From contig NZ_FPJG01000006.1 of assembly GCF_900119165.1 (NCBI RefSeq), positions 3,968,001 through 4,032,000 on the forward strand: DNA of 64,000 bases. The letters run 5' to 3'. The notes under the pieces were generated by a model. The model saw only the letters and a program-made list of their open reading frames with translations. It was not told the origin of the DNA and searched no databases. This document shows, piece after piece, positions 48,518 through 59,058 of the stretch. Numbering within the stretch: the stretch's first letter is position 1; every line of letters starts with the position of its first letter. Source of the DNA: Amycolatopsis australiensis. Lineage in GTDB: Bacteria > Actinomycetota > Actinomycetes > Mycobacteriales > Pseudonocardiaceae. The position numbers and the translations under genes are program-made.

Positions 48518-49450
48518 TCAGCCCGGCCGGCCGGGCAGCGCGATCGCCGCCGGTTTCTCGCCCGCCTCCGCGCGCCACGGCGTTCCGCGCCGGGACGCCG
48601 CCACCAGGGCGTGCAGCGCCGTCGTGCGCAGGCTCGCGTCGTCGGTGTGGCCGACCACCGCCAGCCACGCCGACGCGCAGTCGGCCTCCGCCGTCGCGAC
48701 CACCCTGGCCGCCGACTTGGCGTCCGTCACCGGGTCCTTCGGCACGTACGCCGGTTCGGGCGCGACCGGCGTCGCCCCGGCCGCCGACAGCATCGTCTGC
48801 AGCAGGTCGCGGCGGACCGCGTGCTCGGCGGCGCCCGCCTTCTCGGCGTCGGCGAAGTCGGCCGGCAGGAACGCGCTGACCAGGCCGTACACCCAGACGG
48901 CGGCGTGCTCGGCGGCGAGCGCGGTCTGCAGCGGGTCCACCACCTCCGGGGCCGGCGCGCCCGATGGCGCGGTGACCGCCGGAGCGTCGTCGCCCGGCCC
49001 GAGCGCCGGGTCGGTGCGCTGCAGGGCCGCGCAGCCCGCCGCCACCGCCGCGACCAGCCCGGCGCGGTAGCGCGGCAGCGCGCCGACGAGGTCCTCGGCC
49101 TGCTTGCGCGCGGCGGCCAGCCGGTCTTTCATGCCGCCCAGCGCGGCGGGGGCCGGCGGCGTGGCGGACGGCGACGGCTTCGGCCGGTTCAGCCGGTCCA
49201 CTTCGGACTTCAACGCGGCCGCGTGCGCCGCGCGCGCGTCGGCGAGCTGGCCGGCGGGGCCGGCGTCCTCGCCCTTGGCCAGCGCCCGCGCGGCGGCGGC
49301 GTCCGCCTCGGCGGCGGCCAGCAGCGGCTGCAGCGGGTCGGGGCTCTCGTCGTAGCCGGGCCCGCACGCGGCGAGCGGAACGGCCAGCGCGGCCAGCGCC
49401 CCCGCGCGGAGGGCGGCACGACGGGTCAGGTCGGTCGGTCTTCCGGTCAC
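48518..49450 (-). CDS. DUF4439 ferritin-like lipoprotein
   Basis: 310 residues. A twin-arginine-like leader ([11 protein letters not shown]) with lipobox LAAC at C29, a long Ala-rich helical region and a C-terminal DUF4439 domain ([36 protein letters not shown]). The Glu/His pair in AAEHAAVW is ferritin-like. In many actinobacteria this gene sits divergently beside rimP, as here. Role unknown. GTG start 49450. Confidence 0.82.
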   Translation of the reverse strand: MTGRPTDLTRRAALRAGALAALAVPLAACGPGYDESPDPLQPLLAAAEADAAAARALAKGEDAGPAGQLADARAAHAAALKSEVDRLNRPKPSPSATPPAPAALGGMKDRLAAARKQAEDLVGALPRYRAGLVAAVAAGCAALQRTDPALGPGDDAPAVTAPSGAPAPEVVDPLQTALAAEHAAVWVYGLVSAFLPADFADAEKAGAAEHAVRRDLLQTMLSAAGATPVAPEPAYVPKDPVTDAKSAARVVATAEADCASAWLAVVGHTDDASLRTTALHALVAASRRGTPWRAEAGEKPAAIALPGRPG

Positions 49451-49559
49451 GTCGGCCCATCCTGCCAGGCTCCCGGCGGCCCCCGCCGCTCGCGCGGGGT
49501 GACCGGGCGACCGGATAAGCTGGTCCACCACCGACCCGCCCGAGACAGGAGAGCCCCAC

Positions 49560-50102
49560 GTGCCAGGAGAACTCGCCAGCCGGCTTCAGCCGATCGTGGC
49601 CGAAGCCGTCACCGCCGCGGGTTTCGACCTCGACTCGTTCGAGGTGCAGCAGGCCGGCCGGCGTCAGCTGGTCAAGGTCGTCGTCGACGCCGACGACGGG
49701 GTCGGGCTGGACGAGGTCGCCGAGGTCAGCCGCAAGGTGTCGGCGGCGCTCGACGAAAACGAGCACGTGCTCGCGAGCGCGTACACGCTGGAGGTCACCT
49801 CACCGGGCCTCGACCGCCCGCTCACCCAGCCCCGGCACTGGCGGCGCGCGCGGTTCCGCCTGGTGAAGATCACCCCGGCCGAAGGGGCGCCGTTCGTCGG
49901 CCGGGTCGGTCACGCGGGCGAGGACGCCGCCCGCGTCCTCGCGGGCGGGAAGCTCCGCGACGTCCGCTACGCCGACGTGGCGAAGGCGGTCGTGGAGATC
50001 GAGTTCAAGCAGCCGCCCGCCGAGGAACTGAAACTGCTGGAAGACGACGCGTCCGGCATGATCGGCGCCGGTCAGGCCGAGACGGAGAAGGGGTCGAAGT
50101 GA
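49560..50102 (+). CDS. rimP: ribosome maturation factor RimP
   Basis: 180 residues: [56 protein letters not shown] and [26 protein letters not shown], the RimP N- and C-terminal blocks, with a charged tail. It binds the 30S subunit during assembly. GTG start; its stop overlaps the nusA GTG. Heads the conserved rimP-nusA-ylxR-infB-rbfA cluster. Confidence 0.97.
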   Translation: MPGELASRLQPIVAEAVTAAGFDLDSFEVQQAGRRQLVKVVVDADDGVGLDEVAEVSRKVSAALDENEHVLASAYTLEVTSPGLDRPLTQPRHWRRARFRLVKITPAEGAPFVGRVGHAGEDAARVLAGGKLRDVRYADVAKAVVEIEFKQPPAEELKLLEDDASGMIGAGQAETEKGSK

Positions 50103-51145
50103 ACGTCGACATCGCCGCGCTGCGGGCGATCGAACGGGACAAGGACATCCCCTTCGAAACGGTGATCGAGGCCATCGAGACGGCCCTGCTCACCGCGTAC
50201 AAGCACACCGAAGGCCACCAGCCGCACGCCCGCATCGACATCGACCGCAAGACCGGGCTGGTGCGCGTGCTCGCGCACACGCTGACCCCCGACGGCCAGG
50301 TCGACGAGGAGTGGGACGACACGCCAGAGGGCTTCGGCCGGATCGCCGCCACCACCGCGCGCCAGGTCATCCTGCAGCGGCTGCGCGACGCCGAGCACGA
50401 GAAGACCTTCGGCGAGTTCTCCACCAAGGAGGGCGAGATCGTCGCCGGCGTCATCCAGCGCGACGCCCGCGCGAACGCCCGCGGCATGGTCGTGGTCCAG
50501 GTGGGTGACACCGAGGGCGTGCTGCCCGCCGGCGAGCAGGTGCCGGGGGAGTCCTACGAGCACGGCAGCCGGATCAAGGCCTACGTGGTCACCGTGTCGC
50601 GCAGCAACCGCGGCCCGCAGATCACGCTCTCGCGCACGCACCCGAACCTGGTGCGCAAGCTGTTCGCGCTCGAGGTGCCCGAGATCGCCGACGGCACGGT
50701 GGAGATCGCCGCCGTCGCGCGGGAGGCCGGGCACCGCACGAAGATCGCGGTCAAGTCCACCGTGCCGGGCGTCAACGCCAAGGGCGCGTGCATCGGCCCG
50801 GTCGGCGCCCGCGTGCGGAACGTGATGAGCGAGTTGGCGGGCGAGAAGATCGACATCATCGACTACTCCGAGGATCCGGCCCGCTTCGTCGGGAATGCGC
50901 TGTCGCCCGCGAAGGTTGTTTCGGTACGAGTCGTGGACGAGCGGGCGAAGACCGCCCGCGTCGTGGTGCCGGACTTCCAGCTGTCGCTGGCGATCGGCAA
51001 GGAGGGCCAGAACGCCCGCCTCGCCGCCCGCCTGACCGGCTGGCGGATCGACATCCGCAGCGACGCCGCACCGGCGGACGACGAGGGTGATCAAGACCAC
51101 GCCCGTCCGCCGCGGCCCGCCGCGACAACCGGTTCGGCTGAGTGA
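50099..51145 (+). CDS. nusA: transcription termination/antitermination factor NusA
   Basis: 348 residues: N-terminal RNA-polymerase-binding domain, S1 domain ([31 protein letters not shown]), and two KH domains ([83 protein letters not shown]). It lacks the E. coli-type acidic repeats, as usual in actinobacteria. GTG start overlaps the rimP stop. Confidence 0.97.
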   Translation: MNVDIAALRAIERDKDIPFETVIEAIETALLTAYKHTEGHQPHARIDIDRKTGLVRVLAHTLTPDGQVDEEWDDTPEGFGRIAATTARQVILQRLRDAEHEKTFGEFSTKEGEIVAGVIQRDARANARGMVVVQVGDTEGVLPAGEQVPGESYEHGSRIKAYVVTVSRSNRGPQITLSRTHPNLVRKLFALEVPEIADGTVEIAAVAREAGHRTKIAVKSTVPGVNAKGACIGPVGARVRNVMSELAGEKIDIIDYSEDPARFVGNALSPAKVVSVRVVDERAKTARVVVPDFQLSLAIGKEGQNARLAARLTGWRIDIRSDAAPADDEGDQDHARPPRPAATTGSAE

Positions 51146-51540
51146 AGGTCGAAGCGCTAGACTCAGGAGTGGTTCGAAGCCCGCGGCGGGTAGCCGAGCA
51201 CCAGCCCCACCGGAAGGTCCCGGTGCGGACTTGTGTCGGCTGCAAGCGGCGGGCCTTGATCGGTGAGCTGCTGCGCGTGGTCGCGGTGGCCGGGCGGGTG
51301 GTCGTCGACGAGCGTCGGCGGCTGCCGGGCCGGGGGGCTTGGCTGCACCCCGACCCGGACTGCCTGGCCAAGGCCGAACGGCGGCGAGCATTCCCGAGAG
51401 CCCTGCGGGCTCCCGGGGCGCTCGACGCCCGCGAGGTCCGCGAGCACGTCGAGCGCACCACCCCGCACCACGAAACCGGGACGTCCCCGGGTTCGCGAGG
51501 AACGAAGGAAGCAGGTCGACCCGTCATGAGTCAGCCGTGA
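51142..51540 (+). CDS. YlxR (DUF448) family protein
   Basis: 132 residues; the YlxR RNA-binding fold is [56 protein letters not shown]. The two Cys of CVGC and a basic surface are typical. The GTG at 51142 overlaps the nusA stop; a GTG at 51169 is an alternative. The tail after residue 100 is low-complexity and may not be conserved. Confidence 0.88.
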   Translation: MKVEALDSGVVRSPRRVAEHQPHRKVPVRTCVGCKRRALIGELLRVVAVAGRVVVDERRRLPGRGAWLHPDPDCLAKAERRRAFPRALRAPGALDAREVREHVERTTPHHETGTSPGSRGTKEAGRPVMSQP

Positions 51541-51618
51541 AGCTGAAGCCATGAGCGTCAGACAATAAGGACGAGGTCAGCGGGTTTTCCGCCTGGCCTC
51601 CCCTAGATGAGGAGAGTT

Positions 51619-54597
51619 GTGCCAGGCAAGGCCCGCGTACACGAGCTCGCGAAGGAGCTCGGCATCACCAGCAAGGACGTTCTCGCGAAGTTGAAGGAAC
51701 AGGGCGAGTTCGTCAAGTCCGCGTCATCCACGGTCGAGGCGCCCGTCGCCCGCCGTCTCCGCGACGCGTATGCCCCCAAGGGCGCCAAGAAGCCCACCCC
51801 CGGCCCGTCGGCGCGCCCCGGTCCGCCGGCCGCCAAGCCCGGACCCGCCGCCCCGAAGCCCCCCGCACCTGCCCAGCAGCAGGCACCGGCGGCCCAGGCG
51901 GCGCCCGCTCCGGCTCCGGCCGCACCCCAGCAGCAGGCGCCCGCGGCGGCGAAGCCGGCCACCCCGGGGCAGCGTCCCGGCCCGCGGCCCGGCCCGCGCC
52001 AGCAGCCCGCCGCGCCCGCACCCCAGGAGCAGGTACCGGCCGCCAAGGCCGAAGCGCCTGCCGCACCCAAGCAGGACACCCCGGCCGCGCCCGCGCAGGG
52101 CACCGGCTCGGTCGTCCCGCCGAAGCCGCAGGGCCCCAAGCCCGGCGGTCCCAAGCCCGGTCCGCGCACCCCGCGGGTCGGCAACAACCCGTTCGGCGTC
52201 GGTTCCGGCGCCCCGGCTCCGCGTCCGCAGGCCCCGCGCCCCGGTGGCGGTCAGGGCGGCGACAACCGCCCGCCGCGTCCCGGTGGCGGTCAGGGCGGCG
52301 GTGACCGTCCGGCCCCGCGGCCCGGCGGCGGCGCCGGCGGCAACCGGCCGAGCCCGGGCAACATGCCCCCGCGGCCGAACCCCGGCATGATGCCGGGCCG
52401 CACGCAGCGTCCCGCCGGTCCCGGTGGCGGCGCCCGCGGTGGTCCCGGTGGCGGCGCCCGTGGCGGTCCCGGTGGCGGCGGCCGTCCCGGTGGCGGCGGC
52501 GGTTTCCGCGGCGGTCCCGGTGGCGGCGGCGGTGGCGGTGGCTTCCGCGGCGGTCCCGGTGGCGGTGGCGGCGGTGGCGGCTTCCGCCCGGGCGGCGGCA
52601 CGGGTGCCCCGGCCGGTGGCGGCGGCTTCCGCGGTGGCGGCGGCGGCCGTGGCGGCCCCGGTGGCCGTGGCGGTACCGCGGGTGCCTTCGGACGCCCGGG
52701 TGGTCCCTCGCGCAAGGGCCGCAAGTCGAAGCGGCAGAAGCGCCAGGAGTACATGGACAACATGCAGGCGCCCAGCGTCGGCGGCGTCCGCCTGCCCAAG
52801 GGCCAGGGCGAGACGATCCGGCTGCCGCGCGGTGCCTCGCTGACCGACTTCGCCGAGAAGATCGACGCCAACCCGGCTTCGCTGGTGCAGGTGCTCTTCC
52901 ACCTCGGCGAGATGGTCACCGCGACGCAGTCCGTGTCGGACGACATCCTCGAGCTGCTCGGCGGCGAAATGAACTACAACGTTCAGGTCGTCAGCCCCGA
53001 GGAGGAGGACCGCGAGCTGCTGGAGACCTTCGACATCACCTACGGTGAGGACGAGGGTGGCGAGGAGGACCTGCAGGTCCGGCCGCCGGTCGTGACCATC
53101 ATGGGTCACGTCGACCACGGTAAGACCCGCCTGCTCGACACGATCCGGAAGACGAAGGTCCGCGAGAGCGAGGCCGGCGGCATCACGCAGCACATCGGTG
53201 CGTACCAGATCGAGACCGAGCTCGACGGCACCCCGCGGCTGATCACCTTCATCGACACCCCGGGTCACGAGGCGTTCACCGCCATGCGTGCCCGTGGTGC
53301 GAACTCGACCGACATCGCGGTGATCGTGGTGGCGGCCGACGACGGTGTGATGCCGCAGACGGTCGAGGCGATCAACCACGCGCAGGCCGCCAAGGCCCCG
53401 ATCGTGGTCGCGATCAACAAGATCGACAAGGAAGGCGCGAACCCGGACAAGATCCGGCAGCAGCTGACCGAGTACGGCCTGGTCGCCGAGGAGTACGGCG
53501 GCGACACGATGTTCGTGGAGATCTCCGCGCGGGAGAACATCAACATCGACGGCCTGCTCGAGGCGATCCTGCTGACCGCGGACGCCGCGCTGGACCTCCG
53601 GGCCAACCCGGACATGGAGGCCCAGGGTGTCGCGATCGAGGCGCACCTCGACCGCGGCCGCGGCCCGGTGGCCACCGTCCTCGTCCAGCGCGGCACGCTG
53701 CGCGTCGGTGACTCGGTCGTGGCGGGTGACGCCTACGGCCGCGTCCGCCGGATGGTCGACGAGCACAACGTCGACGTCACCGAGGCGCTGCCGTCGCGGC
53801 CCGTCCAGGTCATCGGGTTCACCTCGGTGCCGGGCGCGGGCGACACCTTCCTGGTGGTCGACGAGGACCGCGTCGCCCGGCAGATCGCCGAGCGCCGGTC
53901 GGCCCGGACGCGCAACGCGCTCAACGCGTCGCGTCGCAAGCGGGTCAGCCTCGAGGACCTCGACTCCGCCTTGAAGGAGACGAACAGCCTCAACCTGATC
54001 ATCAAGGGTGACAACTCGGGTACGGTCGAGGCCCTGGAGGCATCGCTGCTGCAGCTGGACGTCGGCGACGACGTCGAGCTGAACGTGGTGCACCGCGGTG
54101 TCGGTGGCGTGACCGAGTCGGACATCGACCTGGCGACCGCGTCCGACGCGATCGTCCTCGGGTTCAACGTCCGTGCCCAGGGCAAGGCGACCGAGCGGGC
54201 CACCCGCGAGGGCGTCGACGTCCGGTACTACACGGTCATCTACCAGGCGATCGACGAGATCGAGCAGGCCCTCAAGGGCATGCTCAAGCCGGAGTACGAA
54301 GAGGTCGAGCTGGGCCGCGCCGAGGTCCGCGAGGTCTTCAAGTCCTCCAAGATCGGCACGATCGCGGGTTGCCTGGTCATGTCCGGCGAGATCCGGCGCA
54401 ACGCCCGGGCCCGTCTGCTCCGCGACGGCACCGTCGTGGCGGAGAACCTGCCGATCAGCTCGCTGCGGCGGTTCAAGGACGACGTGGTCGAGGTCCGCGA
54501 AGGGTACGAGTGCGGTCTGACGCTGGGCTCGTACAGCGACATCAAGGTCGACGACGTGATCGAGACCTACGAGCAGCGCGAGAAGCCGCGCGCGTAG
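51619..54597 (+). CDS. infB: translation initiation factor IF-2
   Basis: 992 residues. The start is GTG 51619 ([14 protein letters not shown]), because GAGGAGAG precedes it and the sequence matches actinobacterial IF-2 N-termini; an ATG four codons upstream is less likely. Residues 50-370 are Pro/Ala-rich, then extremely Gly/Arg-rich. The GTPase has G1 GHVDHGKT near residue 496, DTPGHEAFT and NKID; beta-barrel and fMet-tRNA-binding domains follow. It directs initiator tRNA to the 30S subunit. Confidence 0.97.
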   Translation: MPGKARVHELAKELGITSKDVLAKLKEQGEFVKSASSTVEAPVARRLRDAYAPKGAKKPTPGPSARPGPPAAKPGPAAPKPPAPAQQQAPAAQAAPAPAPAAPQQQAPAAAKPATPGQRPGPRPGPRQQPAAPAPQEQVPAAKAEAPAAPKQDTPAAPAQGTGSVVPPKPQGPKPGGPKPGPRTPRVGNNPFGVGSGAPAPRPQAPRPGGGQGGDNRPPRPGGGQGGGDRPAPRPGGGAGGNRPSPGNMPPRPNPGMMPGRTQRPAGPGGGARGGPGGGARGGPGGGGRPGGGGGFRGGPGGGGGGGGFRGGPGGGGGGGGFRPGGGTGAPAGGGGFRGGGGGRGGPGGRGGTAGAFGRPGGPSRKGRKSKRQKRQEYMDNMQAPSVGGVRLPKGQGETIRLPRGASLTDFAEKIDANPASLVQVLFHLGEMVTATQSVSDDILELLGGEMNYNVQVVSPEEEDRELLETFDITYGEDEGGEEDLQVRPPVVTIMGHVDHGKTRLLDTIRKTKVRESEAGGITQHIGAYQIETELDGTPRLITFIDTPGHEAFTAMRARGANSTDIAVIVVAADDGVMPQTVEAINHAQAAKAPIVVAINKIDKEGANPDKIRQQLTEYGLVAEEYGGDTMFVEISARENINIDGLLEAILLTADAALDLRANPDMEAQGVAIEAHLDRGRGPVATVLVQRGTLRVGDSVVAGDAYGRVRRMVDEHNVDVTEALPSRPVQVIGFTSVPGAGDTFLVVDEDRVARQIAERRSARTRNALNASRRKRVSLEDLDSALKETNSLNLIIKGDNSGTVEALEASLLQLDVGDDVELNVVHRGVGGVTESDIDLATASDAIVLGFNVRAQGKATERATREGVDVRYYTVIYQAIDEIEQALKGMLKPEYEEVELGRAEVREVFKSSKIGTIAGCLVMSGEIRRNARARLLRDGTVVAENLPISSLRRFKDDVVEVREGYECGLTLGSYSDIKVDDVIETYEQREKPRA

Positions 54598-54603
54598 TGC
54601 TCG

Positions 54604-54642
54604 GGGCCGGGTGCGTGCGGGATTCCCGCACGCACCCGGCCC
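54604..54642 (+). terminator. strong hairpin after infB
   Basis: Perfect 18-base stem (arms 54604-54621 and 54625-54642) with a 3-base ATT loop, seven bases after the infB stop. No U-tract follows, so it is an 'L-shaped' terminator or an mRNA 3'-end stabiliser separating infB from the DUF503/rbfA genes. Confidence 0.75.
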
Positions 54643-54669
54643 ATCCCTACTACACCACCAAAACTGCCT

Positions 54670-54963
54670 ATGTACGTCGGAGCTCTCGAGCTCGACATCC
54701 TGCTCGGCGACGTTCATTCGCTGAAGCAGAAGCGGTCCCTGGTCCGGCCGGTGCTGGCCGAGGTGCGCAAGCGCTTCGCCGTGTCGGTGGCCGAGGCCGG
54801 CCACACCGACCTGCACCGGCGCACCCTCATCGGGGTGGCCGTGGTGGCCGAAGGTGGCGAGCACGTCCGGGACGTGCTCGACTCGTGTGAGCGGTACGTG
54901 GCGAGCAGGCCGGAGTTCGAGCTGCTCTCCGCGCGCCGCCGGCTGCTCGGTCCCGAAGACTGA
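54670..54963 (+). CDS. DUF503 (YlxP-like) protein
   Basis: 97 residues with the family blocks [36 protein letters not shown] and [22 protein letters not shown]. It is found between infB and rbfA in many Gram-positive bacteria; structure known, role not. ATG start in the same direction; rbfA follows after 13 bases. Confidence 0.93.
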   Translation: MYVGALELDILLGDVHSLKQKRSLVRPVLAEVRKRFAVSVAEAGHTDLHRRTLIGVAVVAEGGEHVRDVLDSCERYVASRPEFELLSARRRLLGPED

Positions 54964-54976
54964 TCTAGGAGAAGAC

Positions 54977-55453
54977 ATGGCCGATCCTGCTCGGGCTCGC
55001 AAGCTCGCCAAGCGGATCTCGCAGATCGTCGCGTCGGCGATCGAGCACGAGGTCAAGGACCCGCGCCTGGACTACGTGACCATCACGGACACGAAGGTCA
55101 CGGGCGACCTGCACGACGCCACGGTGTACTACACGGTGCTGGGCGAGAAGCTGGACTCCGTCCCGGACTTCGCCGGCGCCGCCGCCGCGCTCGAATCGGC
55201 GCGCGGCGTGCTGCGCACCAAGGTCGGGCAGGGCACCGGCGTCCGCTACACGCCGACGCTGACGTTCGTCGCCGACACGATCCCCGAAGAGTCGAAGCGG
55301 ATCGAAGACCTCCTCGCCAAGGCCCGTGAGGCCGACGCGGAGGTCGCGCGCCGCGCGACCGGGGCCCAGCACGCGGGTGACGCCGACCCGTACAAGCCGC
55401 CGCGCGAAACGGCAGAGGACGACGAGTTCGCCGAGGAGGAGAGCCGGGGCTGA
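54977..55453 (+). CDS. rbfA: ribosome-binding factor A
   Basis: 158 residues: [49 protein letters not shown], with the KH-like fold ending [32 protein letters not shown]. The last 40 residues are an acidic extension. It acts in late 30S maturation. AGGAGAAG precedes ATG 54977. Confidence 0.96.
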   Translation: MADPARARKLAKRISQIVASAIEHEVKDPRLDYVTITDTKVTGDLHDATVYYTVLGEKLDSVPDFAGAAAALESARGVLRTKVGQGTGVRYTPTLTFVADTIPEESKRIEDLLAKAREADAEVARRATGAQHAGDADPYKPPRETAEDDEFAEEESRG

Positions 55454-55458
55454 AGCCC

Positions 55459-56283
55459 GTGCTCTCCCGGCGCGGTGTCCTCGCCGGCGGCGTTCTGGCG
55501 CTGCTGGCGGGCTGCTCGTCCGCGCCCTCCGGTCCGCCGCCGGGGCCGCCCGCGGTACCGGCGCCGACCCGGCCGTCGGCGTTGCGTGACCCGGTGACGG
55601 TCCAGCGCATGCGGTCGGCCGCCCGCGGCACGGACGTCGACTTGGTGCTGATCACCCCGGCCGGCGTCCCGGCCGGGGGGTTGCCGGTGTGCCTGGCCCT
55701 GCACGGCCGAGGCGCCCGGGCCCGCACGTTCCTCGAACTGGGCGTCCCTGACCTGCTGACCGCGGCCGTCCGGGCGGGCACGCCTCCGTTCGCGGTGGCG
55801 GCCGTGGACGGCGACCACTACTGGGTCGAGACGGGCGACGGCGACGATCCGCAGCGCATGCTCACCGACGAGGTCCCGGGCTGGCTGACGGCCCGCGACC
55901 TGCGCCCGGCAGCGGGCGTGTTCGGCATCTCGATGGGCGGCTTCGGCGCACTGCGGTACGCCCGCGCGCACCCGGACCTGAAGGCGGTGGCCACGGCGAG
56001 CGCGGCGCTGTTCGTCAGCTGGCCGGACGCCCGCTCCCGCAAGGTGTTCGCGGACGAGGCGAACTGGCGCGCGGAGGAACCGTTGCTGCACACCGAAACC
56101 CTGCTCCCGGCAGCCGTGGGAGTCTGGTGCGGCGACGCGGATCCGTTCCTCGGCGCCGATCGCAAGCTCGTGCAGGCGGTGAACCCGGCGGTGGCCCGGT
56201 TCACGCCGGGCAAGCACGAAGACGGGTACTGGCGCGGGATCCTGCCGGAAGTCCTGAAGTTCGTCGGCCCGCGCCTGGCGTGA
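55459..56283 (+). CDS. exported alpha/beta-hydrolase (esterase D-like)
   Basis: 274 residues. A leader with SRRGVLAGGVLALLAGCSS suggests a lipoprotein (lipobox LAGC), possibly Tat-exported. Esterase domain: LALHGRGARARTFLELGV, GISMGGFGALRYARA with the catalytic Ser, WCGDADPFLGAD and a C-terminal GKHEDGYW His. Close in layout to mycolyl-transferase/antigen-85-like esterases but shorter. GTG start, soon after the rbfA stop. Confidence 0.82.
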   Translation: MLSRRGVLAGGVLALLAGCSSAPSGPPPGPPAVPAPTRPSALRDPVTVQRMRSAARGTDVDLVLITPAGVPAGGLPVCLALHGRGARARTFLELGVPDLLTAAVRAGTPPFAVAAVDGDHYWVETGDGDDPQRMLTDEVPGWLTARDLRPAAGVFGISMGGFGALRYARAHPDLKAVATASAALFVSWPDARSRKVFADEANWRAEEPLLHTETLLPAAVGVWCGDADPFLGADRKLVQAVNPAVARFTPGKHEDGYWRGILPEVLKFVGPRLA

Positions 56284-56334
56284 CGCGCCTCGACGGCCGG
56301 CCGGCTGCGCGAGATCGCGGCTCGTGACGCCGCC

Positions 56335-56952
56335 TCAGGCCGACGCGAACAGGATCGCTTGCGGCGTCTTGTTTTCCGGGTCGAGCAGCCATTCGGCGTC
56401 GATCGTGAACCCGGCCTTCCGGACGTGCCGCGCCAGCCACCACGGCTGCCGCAGGTGGATGTGGACCCGCATCGGGTGCCCGCCGTAGCCTTCGGTCTTC
56501 AGCCGCGTGCCGGCGCCGACGTGGTAGCCGATCATCAGCAGGCCGCCGGGCCGCAGCACGCGCCGGAAGTGCCCGAGCACGCCGGGGACGTCGTCGTCGG
56601 GGATGTGGATCAGCGACCAGGACGCCAGCACGCCGGCCACTGACGCGTCCGGCCGCGGCAGGTCCGTCATCGAGCCCACTTCGAACCGCAGGTCCGGGTG
56701 GGCCCGCCGGGCCAGGCCGATCATCGCCGGGGAGAGGTCGATGCCGGACGCGTCGACGCCCAGCGAAGCGAGGTACGCCGTGAAATGGCCCGGCCCGCAG
56801 CCGACGTCCGCCACCGGCCCGTCGACCTGCGAGGCGAACAGCGTGAGCGCCGCCCGCAGGTACGGCTGCTTCTCGAGGGCGTCCGAGACGAACTCGGCGT
56901 AGCTTTCCGCCACCGTGTCGTAGGACGTGCGGGTGTCCGCGAGCCAGGTCAT
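56335..56952 (-). CDS. class I SAM-dependent methyltransferase
   Basis: 205 residues: SYDTVAESYAEFV, motif I VADVGCGPGHFTAYLASLG, motif II GIDLSPAMIGLAR, then FRRVLRPGGLLMIGYHVG. Small-molecule methyltransferase; substrate unknown. Its ATG overlaps the stop of the preceding TetR gene (ATGA), so that protein likely controls it. Confidence 0.87.
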   Translation of the reverse strand: MTWLADTRTSYDTVAESYAEFVSDALEKQPYLRAALTLFASQVDGPVADVGCGPGHFTAYLASLGVDASGIDLSPAMIGLARRAHPDLRFEVGSMTDLPRPDASVAGVLASWSLIHIPDDDVPGVLGHFRRVLRPGGLLMIGYHVGAGTRLKTEGYGGHPMRVHIHLRQPWWLARHVRKAGFTIDAEWLLDPENKTPQAILFASA

Positions 56953-57494
56953 GCCCGCGAGCGTAGGCCCTCGAGCACGACGGCGAGCCCGCGCCGCCAG
57001 TCCGGCGTGGCGGTCGCCGCGGCGAACACGATCGCCAGGTCCTCGCCGCGGAAGTCCGCGCGCAACGCCCCGGTCTCGCGGGCGCGGGCGATGAGCCGCT
57101 CGATCCGGGACGCGTTGTCCTGCTTGACTTTTCCCACTCCGGAGCCGGGATCGAACGCCCGCGAGCACACCTGCATGAAGCCGCGGTCGGTGACCTGCAT
57201 GCGCACCAAGCGCTCGAGGAACAACACGAAGCCTTCCCAGGGGTCCGCGCACGCGAGAGCTTCGTCAGCGACCACCCGGGCTTTCTCCAGCACCGGCAGG
57301 AAGGCGGCTTCGACGAGGTCCGCCCGCGTCGGGAACCGGTTGTAGAGGGTGCCGATGGCGACCTCGGCCCGCCGCGCGATCTCGTCGAGCGGGGCATCGA
57401 TCCCCTTGACGCCGAACACTTCCCGCGCGGCGGCGACCAGCGCCTCCCGGTTGCGCCGGGCATCGGCGCGCAGCGGGCGGTCCTCGACGGTCAC
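56949..57494 (-). CDS. TetR-family regulator of the methyltransferase
   Basis: 181 residues: NREALVAAAREVFGVKGIDAPLDEIARRAEVAIGTLYNRFPTRADLVEAAF is the DNA-binding domain. GTG start at 57494 with no ribosome site and a -10-like TATACT a few bases upstream, so the mRNA is probably leaderless. Co-transcribed with the methyltransferase. Confidence 0.9.
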   Translation of the reverse strand: MTVEDRPLRADARRNREALVAAAREVFGVKGIDAPLDEIARRAEVAIGTLYNRFPTRADLVEAAFLPVLEKARVVADEALACADPWEGFVLFLERLVRMQVTDRGFMQVCSRAFDPGSGVGKVKQDNASRIERLIARARETGALRADFRGEDLAIVFAAATATPDWRRGLAVVLEGLRSRA

Positions 57495-57501
57495 GCTCCG
57501 G

Positions 57502-57507
57502 AGTATA
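57502..57507 (-). promoter_or_regulatory. -10 box of the TetR/methyltransferase operon
   Basis: TATACT on the minus strand, seven bases from the GTG start. This spacing puts transcription start at or next to the start codon. A CTCCGGAG palindrome overlaps it and could be the operator. Confidence 0.6.
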
Positions 57508-57650
57508 GCCGTCGCCCGTACGCCCGGACGTCACGTCCGGTTGCCTCCTGATCGGAACCTCACAATGCCTCCCGGCCGCCCGCGCCGGGAGCACAATGGG
57601 GTGAGCGGGGGTGAACCCGCGTCGAGGCGGCCACCGAGGGAGGTCGGCAG

Positions 57651-57878
57651 GTGCACTCCGATCTCTCCCCGTCCGGCCGCACCGGAGTCCTCCTGGTCGG
57701 CACCCGCGGGCAGCGGGGCCCCGGGGAGGTGCTGATCAGGATCCGGGGTGGCTTGGAAACCTTCCTGGCCTGGTCCGACACGGAGCTGCCGAAGGGGACG
57801 ACCGTGCTGGTCGTGGACACCCGGGGCCGGCGCACGGTCGACGTCGTGGCGTGGGACGCCTCGGAACCCACTTCCTAG
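57651..57878 (+). CDS. small NfeD-like partner of an SPFH protein
   Basis: 75 residues with an OB-like beta pattern (GVLLVGTRGQRGPGEVLIRI, TTVLVVDTRGRRTVDVVAWD). Such short proteins are often encoded just before flotillin-like genes and resemble the soluble NfeD domain. GTG start with GGGAGG upstream; the SPFH gene begins 20 bases later. Confidence 0.75.
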   Translation: MHSDLSPSGRTGVLLVGTRGQRGPGEVLIRIRGGLETFLAWSDTELPKGTTVLVVDTRGRRTVDVVAWDASEPTS

Positions 57879-57898
57879 TGTTCGCAGAAGGACAGGCG

Positions 57899-59044
57899 AT
57901 GTTCGGTTATCGCGTTCCGGCACCCAACGAGGCGATGCTGATCTCGGGCGGGAAGAACAGCAAGGGCGCATCGCCGTTCCGGGTCGTCACCGGCCACGGC
58001 GCGTTCGTCATGCCGGTTTTCCGGAAGGTCCGGTTCCTCACGCTCGCCATGTGCGAGGCCGAGGTGACCGAGGTCTGCGTGACGAAGCAGGCCATCGCCC
58101 TCACGGTGCGGGCGGTGATCGCGTTCAAGGTCGGCAACGACACCGAGAGCATCGTCAACGCCGGCCAGCGGTTCCTCTCCGACCAGGACCAGATGTCCGT
58201 GCTGACCGGCCGGATCTTCGCCGGGCACCTGCGCTCGATCATCGGCTCGATGACCGTCGAGGAGATCATCACCGAACGGCAGAAGCTCGCGACCGAGGTG
58301 CTCGACGGCTCGGCGGTGGAGATGGCCAAGATCGGGCTGACCGTCGACGCGCTGCAGATCCAGTCGATCGACGACATGAAGCTCGGCTACATCGCCGCGA
58401 TGGCCGCGCCGCACAACGCCGCCATCCAGCGGGACGCCCAGATCGCGCAGGCCGTGGCGAACAAGACCGCGGCGGAAGCCGAGCAGGAGTCGCAGCGGAC
58501 GCAGGCGGAGTACGCCCGGCAGACGTCGATCGTGCAGGCGCAGTACCGCGCCGAGGTCGAAGCGGCCCAGGCGCAGGCGGCCCAGGCCGGCCCGCTCGCC
58601 CAGGCGAAGGCGCAGCAGGAGGTCATCGACGCGCGTACCGAGCTGGCCCAGCGCGAGGCCGAGCTGCGCCAGCAGCAGCTGGTGGCGGAGGTGATCAAGC
58701 CCGCCGACGCCGAGGCCGAGCGGATCCGCATCCTGGCGGTCGCGGAGGCGGAGAAGATGCGCATCCAGGCGGAGGCGGCCGCGTCGCACAACCGGGTCGC
58801 GCTCGACCGGATGCTCATCGACCAGCTGCCGCAGATCGTCAAGGAAGCCGGGCGCGGCCTGTCCGGCGCGAACGTCAACATCCTCAACGGCGCCGACGGC
58901 CTCGGCGAGATGGCCGCGGGCCTGGTCGGCCAGGGATTGTCCATTCTGGACTCGGTGAAGCGCGGCCTGAGCACACCGCCGGCGCCGGCGGGCATGCCGG
59001 AAGAGAACGGCCAGGCGCCCAAGGGCGAGCTGACCGCGTCCTGA
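57899..59044 (+). CDS. flotillin-like SPFH/band 7 protein
   Basis: 381 residues. The SPFH domain (residues 1-180; MLISGGKNSKGASPFRVVTGHGAFVMPVFRKVRFLTLAM, LDGSAVEMAKIGLTVDALQIQSI) is followed by a long Ala/Glu/Gln coiled coil (about 185-310) and a flotillin-like C-terminus. It lacks a clear membrane helix, so attachment may be peripheral. It probably organises membrane microdomains with the small protein upstream. AAGGA stands before ATG. Confidence 0.9.
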   Translation: MFGYRVPAPNEAMLISGGKNSKGASPFRVVTGHGAFVMPVFRKVRFLTLAMCEAEVTEVCVTKQAIALTVRAVIAFKVGNDTESIVNAGQRFLSDQDQMSVLTGRIFAGHLRSIIGSMTVEEIITERQKLATEVLDGSAVEMAKIGLTVDALQIQSIDDMKLGYIAAMAAPHNAAIQRDAQIAQAVANKTAAEAEQESQRTQAEYARQTSIVQAQYRAEVEAAQAQAAQAGPLAQAKAQQEVIDARTELAQREAELRQQQLVAEVIKPADAEAERIRILAVAEAEKMRIQAEAAASHNRVALDRMLIDQLPQIVKEAGRGLSGANVNILNGADGLGEMAAGLVGQGLSILDSVKRGLSTPPAPAGMPEENGQAPKGELTAS

Positions 59045-59058
59045 GGCGCGGTGCCGGC

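Noticed and set aside
52290..52850. Gly/Pro-rich frames on both strands that might suggest PE/PPE-like or elastin-like proteins
   Set aside because: They mirror the glycine/arginine-rich N-terminal region of IF-2 and have no starts or ribosome sites of their own.
55450..55462. CTG at 55450 overlapping the rbfA stop as another non-standard start
   Set aside because: A normal GTG lies three codons downstream before the leader peptide, so CTG is not needed.
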